A stretch of DNA of 64,000 bases. Source: an uncultured SAR86 cluster bacterium. Its GTDB lineage: Bacteria; Pseudomonadota; Gammaproteobacteria; Magnimaribacterales; Magnimaribacteraceae. The notes below the pieces were generated by a model, which was not told the DNA's origin, searched no databases, and worked only from the letters and a program-made list of their open reading frames with translations. The position numbers and the translations under genes were made by a program. Position 1 is the first letter of the stretch; every line of letters starts with the position of its first letter. Of the stretch, positions 20,133 to 30,196 are shown piece after piece. Location of the stretch: positions 235,165-299,164 of the forward strand of contig CACGNN010000001.1 in assembly GCA_902574355.1 (NCBI GenBank). Reading direction: 5' to 3'.

Positions 20133-21200
20133 ATGACAAATGAAGAACGAATTAGGGCAGCTTGGCAGGGGAGAATATCCGGTTGCTTGTTAGGAAAACC
20201 TGTAGAAATGATTTCTATGAGAGAAGGTCCACAAGGATTAAATACCTTTTTACAGGATTCAGGATCACTTCCTCTTCGCAACTACGTCAACTATATGGAG
20301 CATGAATTACTGAGGGGTGCTAATAAACGATGTTGCTTAGGAATGATGGAACGGGCTGAAGTTGATGATGACATAACCTATCTCGTTCTGGCCTTGATGA
20401 TGATGGAGCAGTATGGCTTAGATTTAAGTACAGATGATGTTGCAAGATCATGGATTAACTTATTGCCAGTCGGAGCCACATTTACTGCAGAAAGAGACTC
20501 ATATTTAAAGCTCATAGAAAAATCAAATATGGCATATCAATTTGGTGGCCCTCGCAGCTTTGATCTAGAGGAAATAAATGATGGAGAATACAACGACTGG
20601 ATAGGAGCTCAGATCCGGATTGATATGTATGGATGGTTGTTACCCGGAAAACCAAAATTAGCTGCAGACTTAGCAAGAAGAGATGCAATGCTATCGCATA
20701 GGTCCTGTGCTGTAGAGGCCTCAGCTTATATCGCTGCATTGTGTGCATTGGTTCCAGTTTCTTCTTCAAGAGAAGAGGCTGTTAAAGCAGCATTAGATTT
20801 AATAGAAAAAGATTCCTTGGCTTATGAGGCCGTTGAAGTAGGTATTAAATATAAAAATGAACCTGCCTCTAATCTTCATCAACATTATGGAGATATGTCA
20901 CCCGTTCATAGCTTAAATAATTTAGCGGTAGTAGTATGGGCATTTTTATCATTTCAGGATTCATTTGATGAAGCAATCGGAGAAACCATCTGTTGTGGGT
21001 GGGATACAGATTGCACAGGTGCAACGGTAGGAGGATTACTTGGCTTAGATATGGGAGCTATACCGGAATCATGGACATCTCCTTGGCAAGGCAGAGTACA
21101 AACTGCGATTGCCGGAGTTGGAGAACTCGATCTAGATATCTTAGTTAAAAGAACATGCACCCTTGTCGATAAATTTTCCTCTGTAGCTGACCTAGGTTAA
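20133..21200 (+). CDS. ADP-ribosylglycohydrolase family protein
   Basis: GRISGCLLGKPVE, VDDDITYLVLALM, CCGWDTDCTGATVGGLLG. Confidence 0.88.
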   Translation: MTNEERIRAAWQGRISGCLLGKPVEMISMREGPQGLNTFLQDSGSLPLRNYVNYMEHELLRGANKRCCLGMMERAEVDDDITYLVLALMMMEQYGLDLSTDDVARSWINLLPVGATFTAERDSYLKLIEKSNMAYQFGGPRSFDLEEINDGEYNDWIGAQIRIDMYGWLLPGKPKLAADLARRDAMLSHRSCAVEASAYIAALCALVPVSSSREEAVKAALDLIEKDSLAYEAVEVGIKYKNEPASNLHQHYGDMSPVHSLNNLAVVVWAFLSFQDSFDEAIGETICCGWDTDCTGATVGGLLGLDMGAIPESWTSPWQGRVQTAIAGVGELDLDILVKRTCTLVDKFSSVADLG

Positions 21201-21204
21201 ATTC

Positions 21205-22116
21205 ATGACAAATCCGATTGCAGTCTTTGGCAGCATCAATATGGATTTAGTGGTTTATAGCTCTGCCAAACCAAAAGACGGTGAAACAATTTTTGGAAAA
21301 AACTTTGAAACTTTTCTTGGAGGTAAGGGTGCCAACCAAGCAGTAGCTTCCTCAAGGACAGGTTCAAATGTGTCGTTTGTCGGAAAAGTCGGCAATGATC
21401 TCTATGGCGAATTACTCAGAGAAAGACTTGACTCAGAAAATATTGATACAGAATTATTGGGATGTCACGATGGAGAATCTGGCGTAGCTTTGATTAATGT
21501 CGTCGAAAGTACCTCTCAAAATCAAATAATAGTTGTCCCAGGAGCGAATTTTCATACACGATCCGAACAGATGAGTGATCAGGTGCTTTCATCTACGGAT
21601 ATCCTTATTTCTCAAATGGAAGTTGAATCCAAAGAAATTGAGAAACTGTTCTTAAGGGCTAAAGATAGAAATTGCTATCGTATATTAAATGCAGCGCCAG
21701 CTTTGACATTAAGTAAATCGCTTTTTTCTAACACTGATTTATTTGTAGTTAACGAAATTGAGTTAGAGTCTCTAACAAAAAAATCAATTCAAATAGATTC
21801 CTTGGATTCTATCAAAGAAAGTATTGAATCCATGGGTTTAAATAATCAACAATCTATAGTCGTAACTCTTGGATCTAAAGGTGTTTATATCCATCAAAAT
21901 AATAAATATGAGTTTATCGAGAGTCATAAAGTTGATGCCATTGATACAACTGGATCGGGGGATTGTTTTATCGGAGCATTAGCAAGCTCCTTACTTGAGA
22001 AGCATGATTTATCAGAGGCTGCTATCTTTGCCAATAAAGCTGCCGCTATTTCTGTGACAAAGAAAGGTGCATCGGCTTCTATGCCAACTACTCAAGAAGT
22101 CTTAAAGTTTGGATAA
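21205..22116 (+). CDS. rbsK: Ribokinase (PfkB family)
   Basis: VFGSINMDLVVY, GGKGANQAVASSRTG, DTTGSGDCFIGALA. Confidence 0.9.
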   Translation: MTNPIAVFGSINMDLVVYSSAKPKDGETIFGKNFETFLGGKGANQAVASSRTGSNVSFVGKVGNDLYGELLRERLDSENIDTELLGCHDGESGVALINVVESTSQNQIIVVPGANFHTRSEQMSDQVLSSTDILISQMEVESKEIEKLFLRAKDRNCYRILNAAPALTLSKSLFSNTDLFVVNEIELESLTKKSIQIDSLDSIKESIESMGLNNQQSIVVTLGSKGVYIHQNNKYEFIESHKVDAIDTTGSGDCFIGALASSLLEKHDLSEAAIFANKAAAISVTKKGASASMPTTQEVLKFG

Positions 22117-22117
22117 A

Positions 22118-23098
22118 TTATAGTTCTATCAAAAAATCTATCACCCTCTCCCTAAATAAGGAATTAAAAGCTTCAACATCCAAATCTAAAGCAATTTCAG
22201 AGTTGGGCTTCGGTTTGAAGATCTGTCCCATGATAGATTCATTAAATTCGCTAACTGTTTGTCCATCAGTAAATTCACCTTTAGTTTCTATAGATACATA
22301 GGCCTCTTTGAAATCTGCAATTTCAGGCATAAACGAGAGAGCTACTGCTAACGAGTCATACAAATGAAGTCCTTGATCAATTATTTCTTTATTTGGATTT
22401 ATTTTTAACCACGGGTCTACTGATTTCTGCACAAATTGACAAAAAGGATGTCCATTTTCTCCAATTAAATTCAACTGTTCTCTGCCAAATCTAGTTTTAT
22501 GACATACGTCTAGTGGAACCATTCTTATTGGAATGCCAGAGCCAAAGACTCGAGCGGCTGATTCAGGATCAGCCCATACATTAAACTCTGCAGCTGGCGT
22601 AACATTTCCTTGCACAGTAGATGCTCCTGCCATCATGGTTACTTTATTTATGTGATTTGGCAATTCAGGGTCTAAGTCTAAAGCTTGAGCGATGTTAGTT
22701 AGAGGGCCTATAGTCACAAGCTCAATATCACCAGAATTTTCTTTTGCTGTTTCGGCAATAAAAGCTGGTGCACCTTTCTTATCGTTTTCAATTGGTAGTA
22801 TTGGAGTCAATTGTTCCATTTCCTCCCGTTGGCCAAGCCATTTTCTTTTTTCATTTCTATCCTGACTATATGTTCCAGGTTTTCCAGTATGAACAGGTAT
22901 ATCTCTTCCAAGCTGCTCAACTAAATAGGTAGCATTGCTAAAACCTCTCTCTACAGGTACATTTCCTTGCACGGTCGTGATGCCAAGTATTTCAAGTTCT
23001 GGCGAATTCATCGCAAGCATAATTGCAAAACAATCTTCTGGATCACCACCCTTTGTTCCCATTGCTGGATCAGTATCAATTATTATTTTCTTTTTCAT
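22118..23098 (-). CDS. Nucleoside hydrolase (IUNH family)
   Basis: KIIIDTDPAMGTKGGDPEDCFAI, ELVTIGPLTNIAQAL, AAEFNVWADPESA. Confidence 0.92.
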   Translation of the reverse strand: MKKKIIIDTDPAMGTKGGDPEDCFAIMLAMNSPELEILGITTVQGNVPVERGFSNATYLVEQLGRDIPVHTGKPGTYSQDRNEKRKWLGQREEMEQLTPILPIENDKKGAPAFIAETAKENSGDIELVTIGPLTNIAQALDLDPELPNHINKVTMMAGASTVQGNVTPAAEFNVWADPESAARVFGSGIPIRMVPLDVCHKTRFGREQLNLIGENGHPFCQFVQKSVDPWLKINPNKEIIDQGLHLYDSLAVALSFMPEIADFKEAYVSIETKGEFTDGQTVSEFNESIMGQIFKPKPNSEIALDLDVEAFNSLFRERVIDFLIEL

Positions 23099-23140
23099 AT
23101 TTCGTGATATGTTAACTCTTTAGATAAGTAATAGGGAGAA

Positions 23141-24694
23141 ATGCTTATGAGACCAGTTGTTGAAACTAAAAGCGGACCAGTAGAAGGTTTAATTGAAGAA
23201 TTTAATGGAATTAAGGGCTACAGTTTCAGAGGTATACCTTACGCTGCTGATACTTCAGGTAACAACAGATGGCGTGCTCCTCAGGATGTTGAATCATGGC
23301 AGGAAAATTTTGATGCTAGTTCATTTGGACCACAATGTCCTCAATTTAGAAGAGGAGAGGGGGGATTTAGAGATTCGATTGCGAATGCATACGAAATTGA
23401 AATACCTGAAGAGGAACCGCCGCAAGAATCAGAAGATTGTTTAAGACTGAATATCTATTCAGGAGATATAGCTCCGAAAGAAAAGTTACCAGTTATGTTT
23501 TGGATTCATGGCGGTGCTTTAAGATTTGGATCTGGAGATAATTATTTACCAGATGGAATACTCTCGAAAGGAAAAATACTCGTAACTATAAATTATAGAT
23601 TAGGAGAATTAGGTTTTTTTGCTCATCCATCAATAAATGACAGTGAAGAAGAATTTAAAACTAATTTTGGCTTGCTGGATCAAATTAAGGCTTTGCATTG
23701 GGTAAAAGAAAATATAGAAAATTTTGGTGGTGATCCATCCAATATCACAATATTCGGGGAATCTGCTGGAGGATTTTCAGTTGCCGCACTTTTAGTATCT
23801 CCTCTCTCAAAAGGTCTTTTTCACAAAGCAATTGTCCAAAGTGGTGGTTTTTCAAGAATGGCTCTCCATTCGTCTAATAAATCGAGTAATGGCTTTTCTG
23901 CTGCTGATCTTGGATCAAGATTCGGAGAATTTTGTGGAATTCCAAATAATGATAATCAGTTAAAGCTGATGAGAGAATTAACTATAGACAAGATAATTGA
24001 GGTGGGAAAAATTGGATTTTCTTCTTCATTTTTCGTTGATGATAAAACCATTCTCGCTCCCGTGATGAAGAGTTTTGAAGAAGGTTTAAATCATAAAGTC
24101 CCAACAATTATTGGGACCAATGCGGATGAAGGGACGGCACTTTACTGGGGAAGTCCTTTGGCAGATGTCGCACCTCCTGTTAATTCAATCGAAAAATATA
24201 AGCTAGTTATTTTGGATAAATTTGAAGAAAAAGCTGAAAAAATTCTTTCTATCTATCCTGCCTCTGATAAAGAAGAGATGATCAAATCAAGCAAGAGATT
24301 ATTGGGAGACTCTTTGTTTGGAGCACCATCTTTTTTTGCCTCTAAATTTATGGCTGAACGATCTGAAGATATTTATTTTTATCATTTTAATCAGAAACCC
24401 TCAGGTAAAGCTGGAGAAATATTAGGATCCTTCCATGCCTACGAAATAAGCTATGTCTTCGGAGTTGGAGGCTTGGGCATTATAGAAAATCAAGAGCTAT
24501 CAGATATTATGCTTTCTTATTGGACTAATTTTGCTGAATCGGGAAATCCTAATTCAGAAGAGCTACCCGAATGGGAAAAATTATTACCTGGTGAAAATAA
24601 GTGGCAGGTACTGGGATCTGAAGTAGGAAAAAAAGATATAGATAGGATAGAGATCTACGATTTACTTCAAGATTTTGAATTCAAGGGTATCTAA
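23141..24694 (+). CDS. Carboxylesterase type B
   Basis: GYSFRGIPYA, SEDCLRLNIYSG, VMFWIHGGALRFGSG, ITIFGESAGGFSVAALL. Confidence 0.93.
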   Translation: MLMRPVVETKSGPVEGLIEEFNGIKGYSFRGIPYAADTSGNNRWRAPQDVESWQENFDASSFGPQCPQFRRGEGGFRDSIANAYEIEIPEEEPPQESEDCLRLNIYSGDIAPKEKLPVMFWIHGGALRFGSGDNYLPDGILSKGKILVTINYRLGELGFFAHPSINDSEEEFKTNFGLLDQIKALHWVKENIENFGGDPSNITIFGESAGGFSVAALLVSPLSKGLFHKAIVQSGGFSRMALHSSNKSSNGFSAADLGSRFGEFCGIPNNDNQLKLMRELTIDKIIEVGKIGFSSSFFVDDKTILAPVMKSFEEGLNHKVPTIIGTNADEGTALYWGSPLADVAPPVNSIEKYKLVILDKFEEKAEKILSIYPASDKEEMIKSSKRLLGDSLFGAPSFFASKFMAERSEDIYFYHFNQKPSGKAGEILGSFHAYEISYVFGVGGLGIIENQELSDIMLSYWTNFAESGNPNSEELPEWEKLLPGENKWQVLGSEVGKKDIDRIEIYDLLQDFEFKGI

Positions 24695-25470
24695 GCCCGT
24701 CTTATAGAAAGACCACCATCCACAGGCAAATAAACGCCGTTAATATAGGATGAAGAGGGTAGGCAAAGATTTAGAGTAGCATGTGCAACCTCTTCAGGTT
24801 CACCATATCTTTTTAGACCAACTCTTCTTCTGGCATAGGTTTCTTTATCTTTAGTATCTATAGCTGCGGTCATGTTCGTATTGATAGGACCAGGACAAAT
24901 ACAGTTTACTGTTATACCTTTTGGACCTAATTCAAGTGCTAGGGAGCGAGTTAAACCTATTACCCCATGTTTTGCTGCCGTATAAGGACTATGAAATGGT
25001 GATGCACCAAAACCTTCGGTAGAGGATATGTTTACTATTCTTCCATTGTCAGATTCAAGAAGGTATGGAAGTGAGGCTCTAATTAATCTTACTTGACCTG
25101 TAAGAACTACATTTAAAGTATCATCCCAGTAATTTTCAAAATTTTCATCATCTACAGAAGTAACAGAAGATATCCCTGCGTTATTAATTACGAAATCAAT
25201 AGTTTTATATGTGTTGATGGTTGCATCTATACAATTTTTTATTGAAGTATTATCGGTTACATCTAATAGAAAGGGCATACATTCTCCACCACTTTTTATT
25301 ATTTCTGATGAAACTCTATTTACTTCCTCTTGATTAACATCGGTAGCAACAACCTTAACTCCCTCTACTGCAAAAACTTTAGCTGTTGCTTCTCCCATAC
25401 CGCTTCCTGCACCTGTAATGATTGCAACTCTTCCTTTAACTGATCTAGAAAGTTTTTTGAAGATTTTCAT
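24691..25470 (-). CDS. SDR family oxidoreductase
   Basis: AIITGAGSGMGEATA, VINNAGISS, YTAAKHGVIGLTRSLALELGPKGITVNCICPG. Confidence 0.93.
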   Translation of the reverse strand: MKIFKKLSRSVKGRVAIITGAGSGMGEATAKVFAVEGVKVVATDVNQEEVNRVSSEIIKSGGECMPFLLDVTDNTSIKNCIDATINTYKTIDFVINNAGISSVTSVDDENFENYWDDTLNVVLTGQVRLIRASLPYLLESDNGRIVNISSTEGFGASPFHSPYTAAKHGVIGLTRSLALELGPKGITVNCICPGPINTNMTAAIDTKDKETYARRRVGLKRYGEPEEVAHATLNLCLPSSSYINGVYLPVDGGLSIRRA

Positions 25471-25540
25471 ATTTAAAATATTTGAGTTATTTGACTACTT
25501 ATAAGATTATACGTTCCCAGATAAATTAAAAGGAAAAACT

Positions 25541-26233
25541 ATGACGGATCAAACAGCAACTTTAACGCAGGATGGAGATGTTTCAATTATTACTTTAGAT
25601 GATGGAAAGGCCAATGTTTTTTCAACCAATATGAGTAATACAATCAATTCTCTTTTAGATTCAGTTCCTGATGACAAAGGTTCTTTATTAATTACAGGTC
25701 GAGAAGGTTTATTTTCCGCTGGTTTTGATTTGAAAACTATTTCTGGAGGAGATCCCAAGGCTGCACTCGAAATGACACAAGCGGGTTTTAAGCTTTTATG
25801 CAGAATTTACAACTTTCCAAGGCCTGTAATTGCGGCGTCTAGTGGTCATGCAATCGCCTTAGGTGCTTTCCTTTTGTGCTGTGCTGATTACAGAGTTGGA
25901 GCATCAGGTCAATTCATAGTGCAAGCGAATGAGACTCGAAATGGTATGTCGATTCCAACTCCAATTTTAGAGATTTCAAAGTCTAGGATTCTCAAGAATC
26001 ATTGGTATAGAGCAATCTTAAATGCTGAAGCTTACCCCATATCTGATTCTGTAAATGCTGGGTATCTAGATGAAGTTGTCGAGCCTGAAGAACTCATGAC
26101 AAAAGCTCTTGAAGTTGCTAAAGACTTAGCAACTTTGAGTCATCCTCACTACAAACTCACAAAAGATCTTGATCAAAAAGATGTAGTTAAAAGAATAAAT
26201 GACTCTATCGCAGAGATGGCTAATCCTTTCTAA
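25541..26233 (+). CDS. Enoyl-CoA hydratase/isomerase family protein
   Basis: LLITGREGLFSAGFDLK, AASSGHAIALGAFLLCCADYR. Confidence 0.9.
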   Translation: MTDQTATLTQDGDVSIITLDDGKANVFSTNMSNTINSLLDSVPDDKGSLLITGREGLFSAGFDLKTISGGDPKAALEMTQAGFKLLCRIYNFPRPVIAASSGHAIALGAFLLCCADYRVGASGQFIVQANETRNGMSIPTPILEISKSRILKNHWYRAILNAEAYPISDSVNAGYLDEVVEPEELMTKALEVAKDLATLSHPHYKLTKDLDQKDVVKRINDSIAEMANPF

Positions 26234-26289
26234 ATTTAAAAAAAGACTTACTTAGTTCTAAGTTTTTGGTAATCTACGCATCCCTAAGT

Positions 26290-26365
26290 GGGGCCATAGC
26301 TCAGCTGGGAGAGCGCATCCCTTGCACGGATGAGGTCGTCGGTTCGATCCCGACTGGCTCCACCA
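26290..26365 (+). tRNA. tRNA-Ala(TGC), CCA encoded
   Basis: GGGGCCA/TGGCTCC acceptor, anticodon loop CTTGCAC, GGTTCGATCC, encoded CCA. Confidence 0.95.
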
Positions 26366-26388
26366 TTGATTAATTCTCTACCTCTATT

Positions 26389-26883
26389 TTGAAAAATTCA
26401 ATCACATTAATAGGAATGGCCGGTGCAGGTAAGACGACCGTAGGCAAGGCTTTATCCCTTGAGCTTGGTTATGAATTTCTAGACACAGATAAAATGATAG
26501 AAACCTCATATGGAAAATCTAAGGATATTATTGATTCTGAAGGTAAAGATAGATTTAGGGTTATAGAGGAAGAAGTTCTGCTTTCAATAAACTTTAAGAA
26601 TACTTTACTAGCTACTGGAGGTAGTGCAGTTTTTTCTCCTTTGGCTATGGAGTACTTAAGAGATAATTCTGATGTCATGTATTTAGAAGTTAGCTTTGAA
26701 AATATTTCTGAGAGAGTTTTGGATTTTAAAGAAAGAGGTTTTATAAAAGAATCACATCAATCAGTTGAAGAAGCTTATATGGAAAGATTAGCCTTATATG
26801 AAAAATATGCTGATTATTCCGTAACTAATAACGGTTCAATACAAGACTGCATTAAAAAGATTTTGTCTTTGTTAGACTTGTAG
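26389..26883 (+). CDS. Shikimate-kinase-like protein (non-canonical GGS motif)
   Basis: [14 protein letters not shown] Walker [34 protein letters not shown] start. Confidence 0.75.
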   Translation: MKNSITLIGMAGAGKTTVGKALSLELGYEFLDTDKMIETSYGKSKDIIDSEGKDRFRVIEEEVLLSINFKNTLLATGGSAVFSPLAMEYLRDNSDVMYLEVSFENISERVLDFKERGFIKESHQSVEEAYMERLALYEKYADYSVTNNGSIQDCIKKILSLLDL

Positions 26884-26962
26884 AAAATTTGAATCTTTCT
26901 GAAGCACTTCTCAATACCTTTATTGGTATACTTAATTTGTTTAAATTTTTGGAGCAAATAAG

Positions 26963-27778
26963 ATGAGTAAAGGTTCGTACACTTTAAATTATTGGAATGT
27001 GCCTGGTCGTGGAGAGAGCATAAGAGTAATTTTAGCCCTTGGCGGAATCAATTTTGAAAATAATTTTGTTCCTTTGCCTTTACCTTTAGAAAATCCTGAG
27101 AATCAAAATCCTCCCCCTTTTGATGACGGTACTTGGGGTGAACTCAAACCACAAACTCCTTGGGGAACACTGCCAACTTTACTCTTGCCCTCAGGTGAAA
27201 TTATTGGTCAACAAAGAGCAATTCTTAGATATCTAGGTAAATTGATAAAGTTTGAAGGCAATTACCTTTATCCAGAAGAGCCCGAAGCTTCGGCAAGAGT
27301 GGATGGATTTATGGATATGATGGAAGACATCTGGCCTATTTTGATTGGTCTAAATGGAACAGATTCTATGGAAACGGCGCCCTTGTACTCAACAATGTTA
27401 GGTCAAGGTACTTTAGATGACTTTCTAAATCCTAGAATGGAAAAAGGAAGTGGGGAACTCGCAACTCTATTTGATTTTTTAGAAAATGCCATTAGCGATG
27501 AAGGTCCATTCTTACTAGGCTCTAATCCTTCGTGTGCGGATGTTCTTCTTTTTGCCGCTATCTCGTGGTGGGGCGCAGCAGTTTTTCCAAGTATGGATAA
27601 AATATTAGAGGGCAGGCCAAAAATAGAGAAATCTATTAGAGCAGTAGGAACTATAGGGGCAATTTCTGATTACTACAGCAGTTTAAAATCTAGCAGAGAT
27701 TCTATGCCTATAGTGGGTTCAACTAATTATGCTAGTTATTACAAGAATTATCATTTGTTGTGCGGATTAAATGAATAG
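26963..27778 (+). CDS. Glutathione S-transferase family protein
   Basis: YTLNYWNVPGRGESIRVILALGG, PWGTLPTLLLPSGEIIGQQRAILRYLGKL. Confidence 0.88.
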   Translation: MSKGSYTLNYWNVPGRGESIRVILALGGINFENNFVPLPLPLENPENQNPPPFDDGTWGELKPQTPWGTLPTLLLPSGEIIGQQRAILRYLGKLIKFEGNYLYPEEPEASARVDGFMDMMEDIWPILIGLNGTDSMETAPLYSTMLGQGTLDDFLNPRMEKGSGELATLFDFLENAISDEGPFLLGSNPSCADVLLFAAISWWGAAVFPSMDKILEGRPKIEKSIRAVGTIGAISDYYSSLKSSRDSMPIVGSTNYASYYKNYHLLCGLNE

Positions 27779-27789
27779 TCCATATTAAA

Positions 27790-28857
27790 ATGAAATTATC
27801 AGTAATACTCATTTCAATCCTTTTCTTTGGCATTGTAAGTACTGAAGAACCTGGCTATGTTTTTGGCTGGACACACTTAGCTGACCCAGATCTGCAAGCG
27901 CCAATAGGAGGATCAACCACAGGTCCTGAGATCGAGATAGATGAAAATCCTAACCCTTATTGGCTTGAACTTCAAAGTCCAGGCCTGTCAAAATATGAAA
28001 AGGATAGGTTGGCCATTCTTGCCATGCAGGGACGGTATAAAGCAAATTTTGATTTTATGGAAACGATGGGTTTCTTTGAAACTTACTCACCTTCAAGACC
28101 GTATCAATCTTGGGGAACAGAATTCGTGAAAGTCATTGAAGATAGAGAAGATTTCATCAGCCTTCAACACATCATGGTGATGTTTTTTGAACAAGATGAC
28201 GGTTCTATTTCTGATCCAATCGTGGTGAAACATTGGAGACAGGACTGGCATTATGAAGATAAAACTATAAATGTTTATGTAGGAGATAATATTTGGAAAA
28301 AACAAACTCTTTCAGACAAGGAAATTCAGGGTAAATGGTCTCAGTCTGTTTATCAGGTCGATGACTCTCCTAGATATCAAGGATATGGAGAATGGAAACA
28401 TTATAAAAATACCTCTAGTTGGGTTAGTGAAGAAACAAACAGACCTCTGCCAAGGAGAGAAACTACCATTAGAGAAGACTATGATTTACTTTCAGGTACT
28501 AATCTCCACACTATTACTCCTTCTGGATGGGTTCACGAGCAGAATAATTCAAAGGTTTTATTAAATGGCAAAGTACTTGCTAAAGAAATAGGTCTTGCCA
28601 GATATCAAATGGTAAGCGATTTTGATTGGAGTGCTGGAGAGGAATACTGGGACAAAACAAAGCTTTTTTGGCTTGAGGTTCGAAACTACTGGAAGAAGAC
28701 TTTAGAAAAATCTGATCAGGTACAAGTTCTAAAGGCAAATCAAGAAAAACCTCTATTTGCTGAGTTATTTGGGCTCGCAGATTCATATGCGAAAGGAAAT
28801 TTAGAGTCCATCAATGAAGTTGCTCCAGTGATCTCAAAATATGTTGAAGAAATTTGA
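27790..28857 (+). CDS. Exported protein resembling the DUF6607 family
   Basis: Signal peptide; ISLQHIMVMFF...PIVVKHWRQDWHYED...family assignment from memory of motif. Confidence 0.55.
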   Translation: MKLSVILISILFFGIVSTEEPGYVFGWTHLADPDLQAPIGGSTTGPEIEIDENPNPYWLELQSPGLSKYEKDRLAILAMQGRYKANFDFMETMGFFETYSPSRPYQSWGTEFVKVIEDREDFISLQHIMVMFFEQDDGSISDPIVVKHWRQDWHYEDKTINVYVGDNIWKKQTLSDKEIQGKWSQSVYQVDDSPRYQGYGEWKHYKNTSSWVSEETNRPLPRRETTIREDYDLLSGTNLHTITPSGWVHEQNNSKVLLNGKVLAKEIGLARYQMVSDFDWSAGEEYWDKTKLFWLEVRNYWKKTLEKSDQVQVLKANQEKPLFAELFGLADSYAKGNLESINEVAPVISKYVEEI

Positions 28858-28861
28858 AAAT

Positions 28862-30190
28862 CTAGATGGTGTTGTGATTTTCTACGGCAAAATTAACCGA
28901 TTGTTTTAGCACTTCTACCATTAAATCAATTTCTTGATCTCCAATAATAAATGCTGGGCCTAGACAAATGATATCTCGATATTGGCCAGTACCTCCTGGG
29001 TACAAAAAGACGCCTTCCTCCAGACCTTTTTGCATGACTTTGCTGGTAATTTTCTTAGATTCATCAAATGGTTTTAGGTTAGATTTATCCTCAACAATTT
29101 CGATCCCTATAAGAAGTCCTTTTCCTCTTATCTCGGCTATATTTGGATGTTGTCCTACTTCAGAATTGAGTTTTTGTAGTAACTTTTCACCAAGAGGCTG
29201 AACTCTCTCACATAATTTTTCCTCTCTAAGGGTCTTTAGGACTTCAGCGGAAGCTGCGCATGATTGAGGTAGTGCTGCAAATGTATGAAACATAACCTCA
29301 TACCCTGCTGATTGAATAGAGTCAGCTATCACTTCAGTGCTGTAGGTTCCACCAATAGCTGCATATCCTCCACCCATTCCTTTGCCTGCCACAAGGATAT
29401 CTGGTTGAGTGTTGTAAAGATTGCTAGCGAAGTCTATTCCAACTCTACCAAAGCCTGTCATAACCTCATCAGCAATTAGCAAAATATCATTTTCCTTAAG
29501 TATTTTCTCAGCTTCTTCCCAATATCCGTCTGGAGGAGTAATTGCTCCGCCGCTAGATCCATTTATAGGTTCCATTAAAAGGGCGGCTATATTTTTTGGA
29601 TCTAATCTCTTAATCGTATCTCTCAGATTATCTAAATAATAATCTTTTGAGTCAGGATGAAAACTACCTAAAGGACATCTAAGTGGGTAAGGCGTTTCTA
29701 TTGTGGTAGGCGAAGGGACATAACTTTCCAGTCCTCTTTTTCGAGCTTGATGACCCGAAATACCTGACATATTTAATGTAGTACCGTGATAAGAGAGACT
29801 TCTTGTAAGAATGATATTCTTTTCGGGCTTACCTCTGCTCGCTTGATATTGTATAGCCAGTTTAACTGCAGATTCATTTGCTTCCGATCCACCTGACGAG
29901 AGATGTATTCTAGTTAAATGTGGTGGAAGCCAGTGATTCCTCAACTCGTCTAGTAAAGCTTCTCTTTCAGGAGTAAGAAAAGGAGGGAGTATATAAGAAT
30001 TATTTATTACTGCTTTTGAAATAGCCTCAGCGACTTCTTCCCTTCCATATCCGATATTATTGACTATCGCTCCGCCGGCTGCATCCAGAATTTTTCTTCC
30101 GTCTTTAGTATATAAGTATGCTCCCTTAGAACTTTCAAATTCTGTTCCCCATGTTTGTTTAAGGAAGGGCCATTTTATCTGTTCCATCAA
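28862..30190 (-). CDS. Class III (PLP) aminotransferase
   Basis: ILDAAGGAIVNNIGY, LSSGGSEANESAVKLA, LLIADEVMTGFGR, VAGKGMGGGYAAIGG. Confidence 0.92.
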   Translation of the reverse strand: MMEQIKWPFLKQTWGTEFESSKGAYLYTKDGRKILDAAGGAIVNNIGYGREEVAEAISKAVINNSYILPPFLTPEREALLDELRNHWLPPHLTRIHLSSGGSEANESAVKLAIQYQASRGKPEKNIILTRSLSYHGTTLNMSGISGHQARKRGLESYVPSPTTIETPYPLRCPLGSFHPDSKDYYLDNLRDTIKRLDPKNIAALLMEPINGSSGGAITPPDGYWEEAEKILKENDILLIADEVMTGFGRVGIDFASNLYNTQPDILVAGKGMGGGYAAIGGTYSTEVIADSIQSAGYEVMFHTFAALPQSCAASAEVLKTLREEKLCERVQPLGEKLLQKLNSEVGQHPNIAEIRGKGLLIGIEIVEDKSNLKPFDESKKITSKVMQKGLEEGVFLYPGGTGQYRDIICLGPAFIIGDQEIDLMVEVLKQSVNFAVENHNTI

Positions 30191-30196
30191 TCCACC

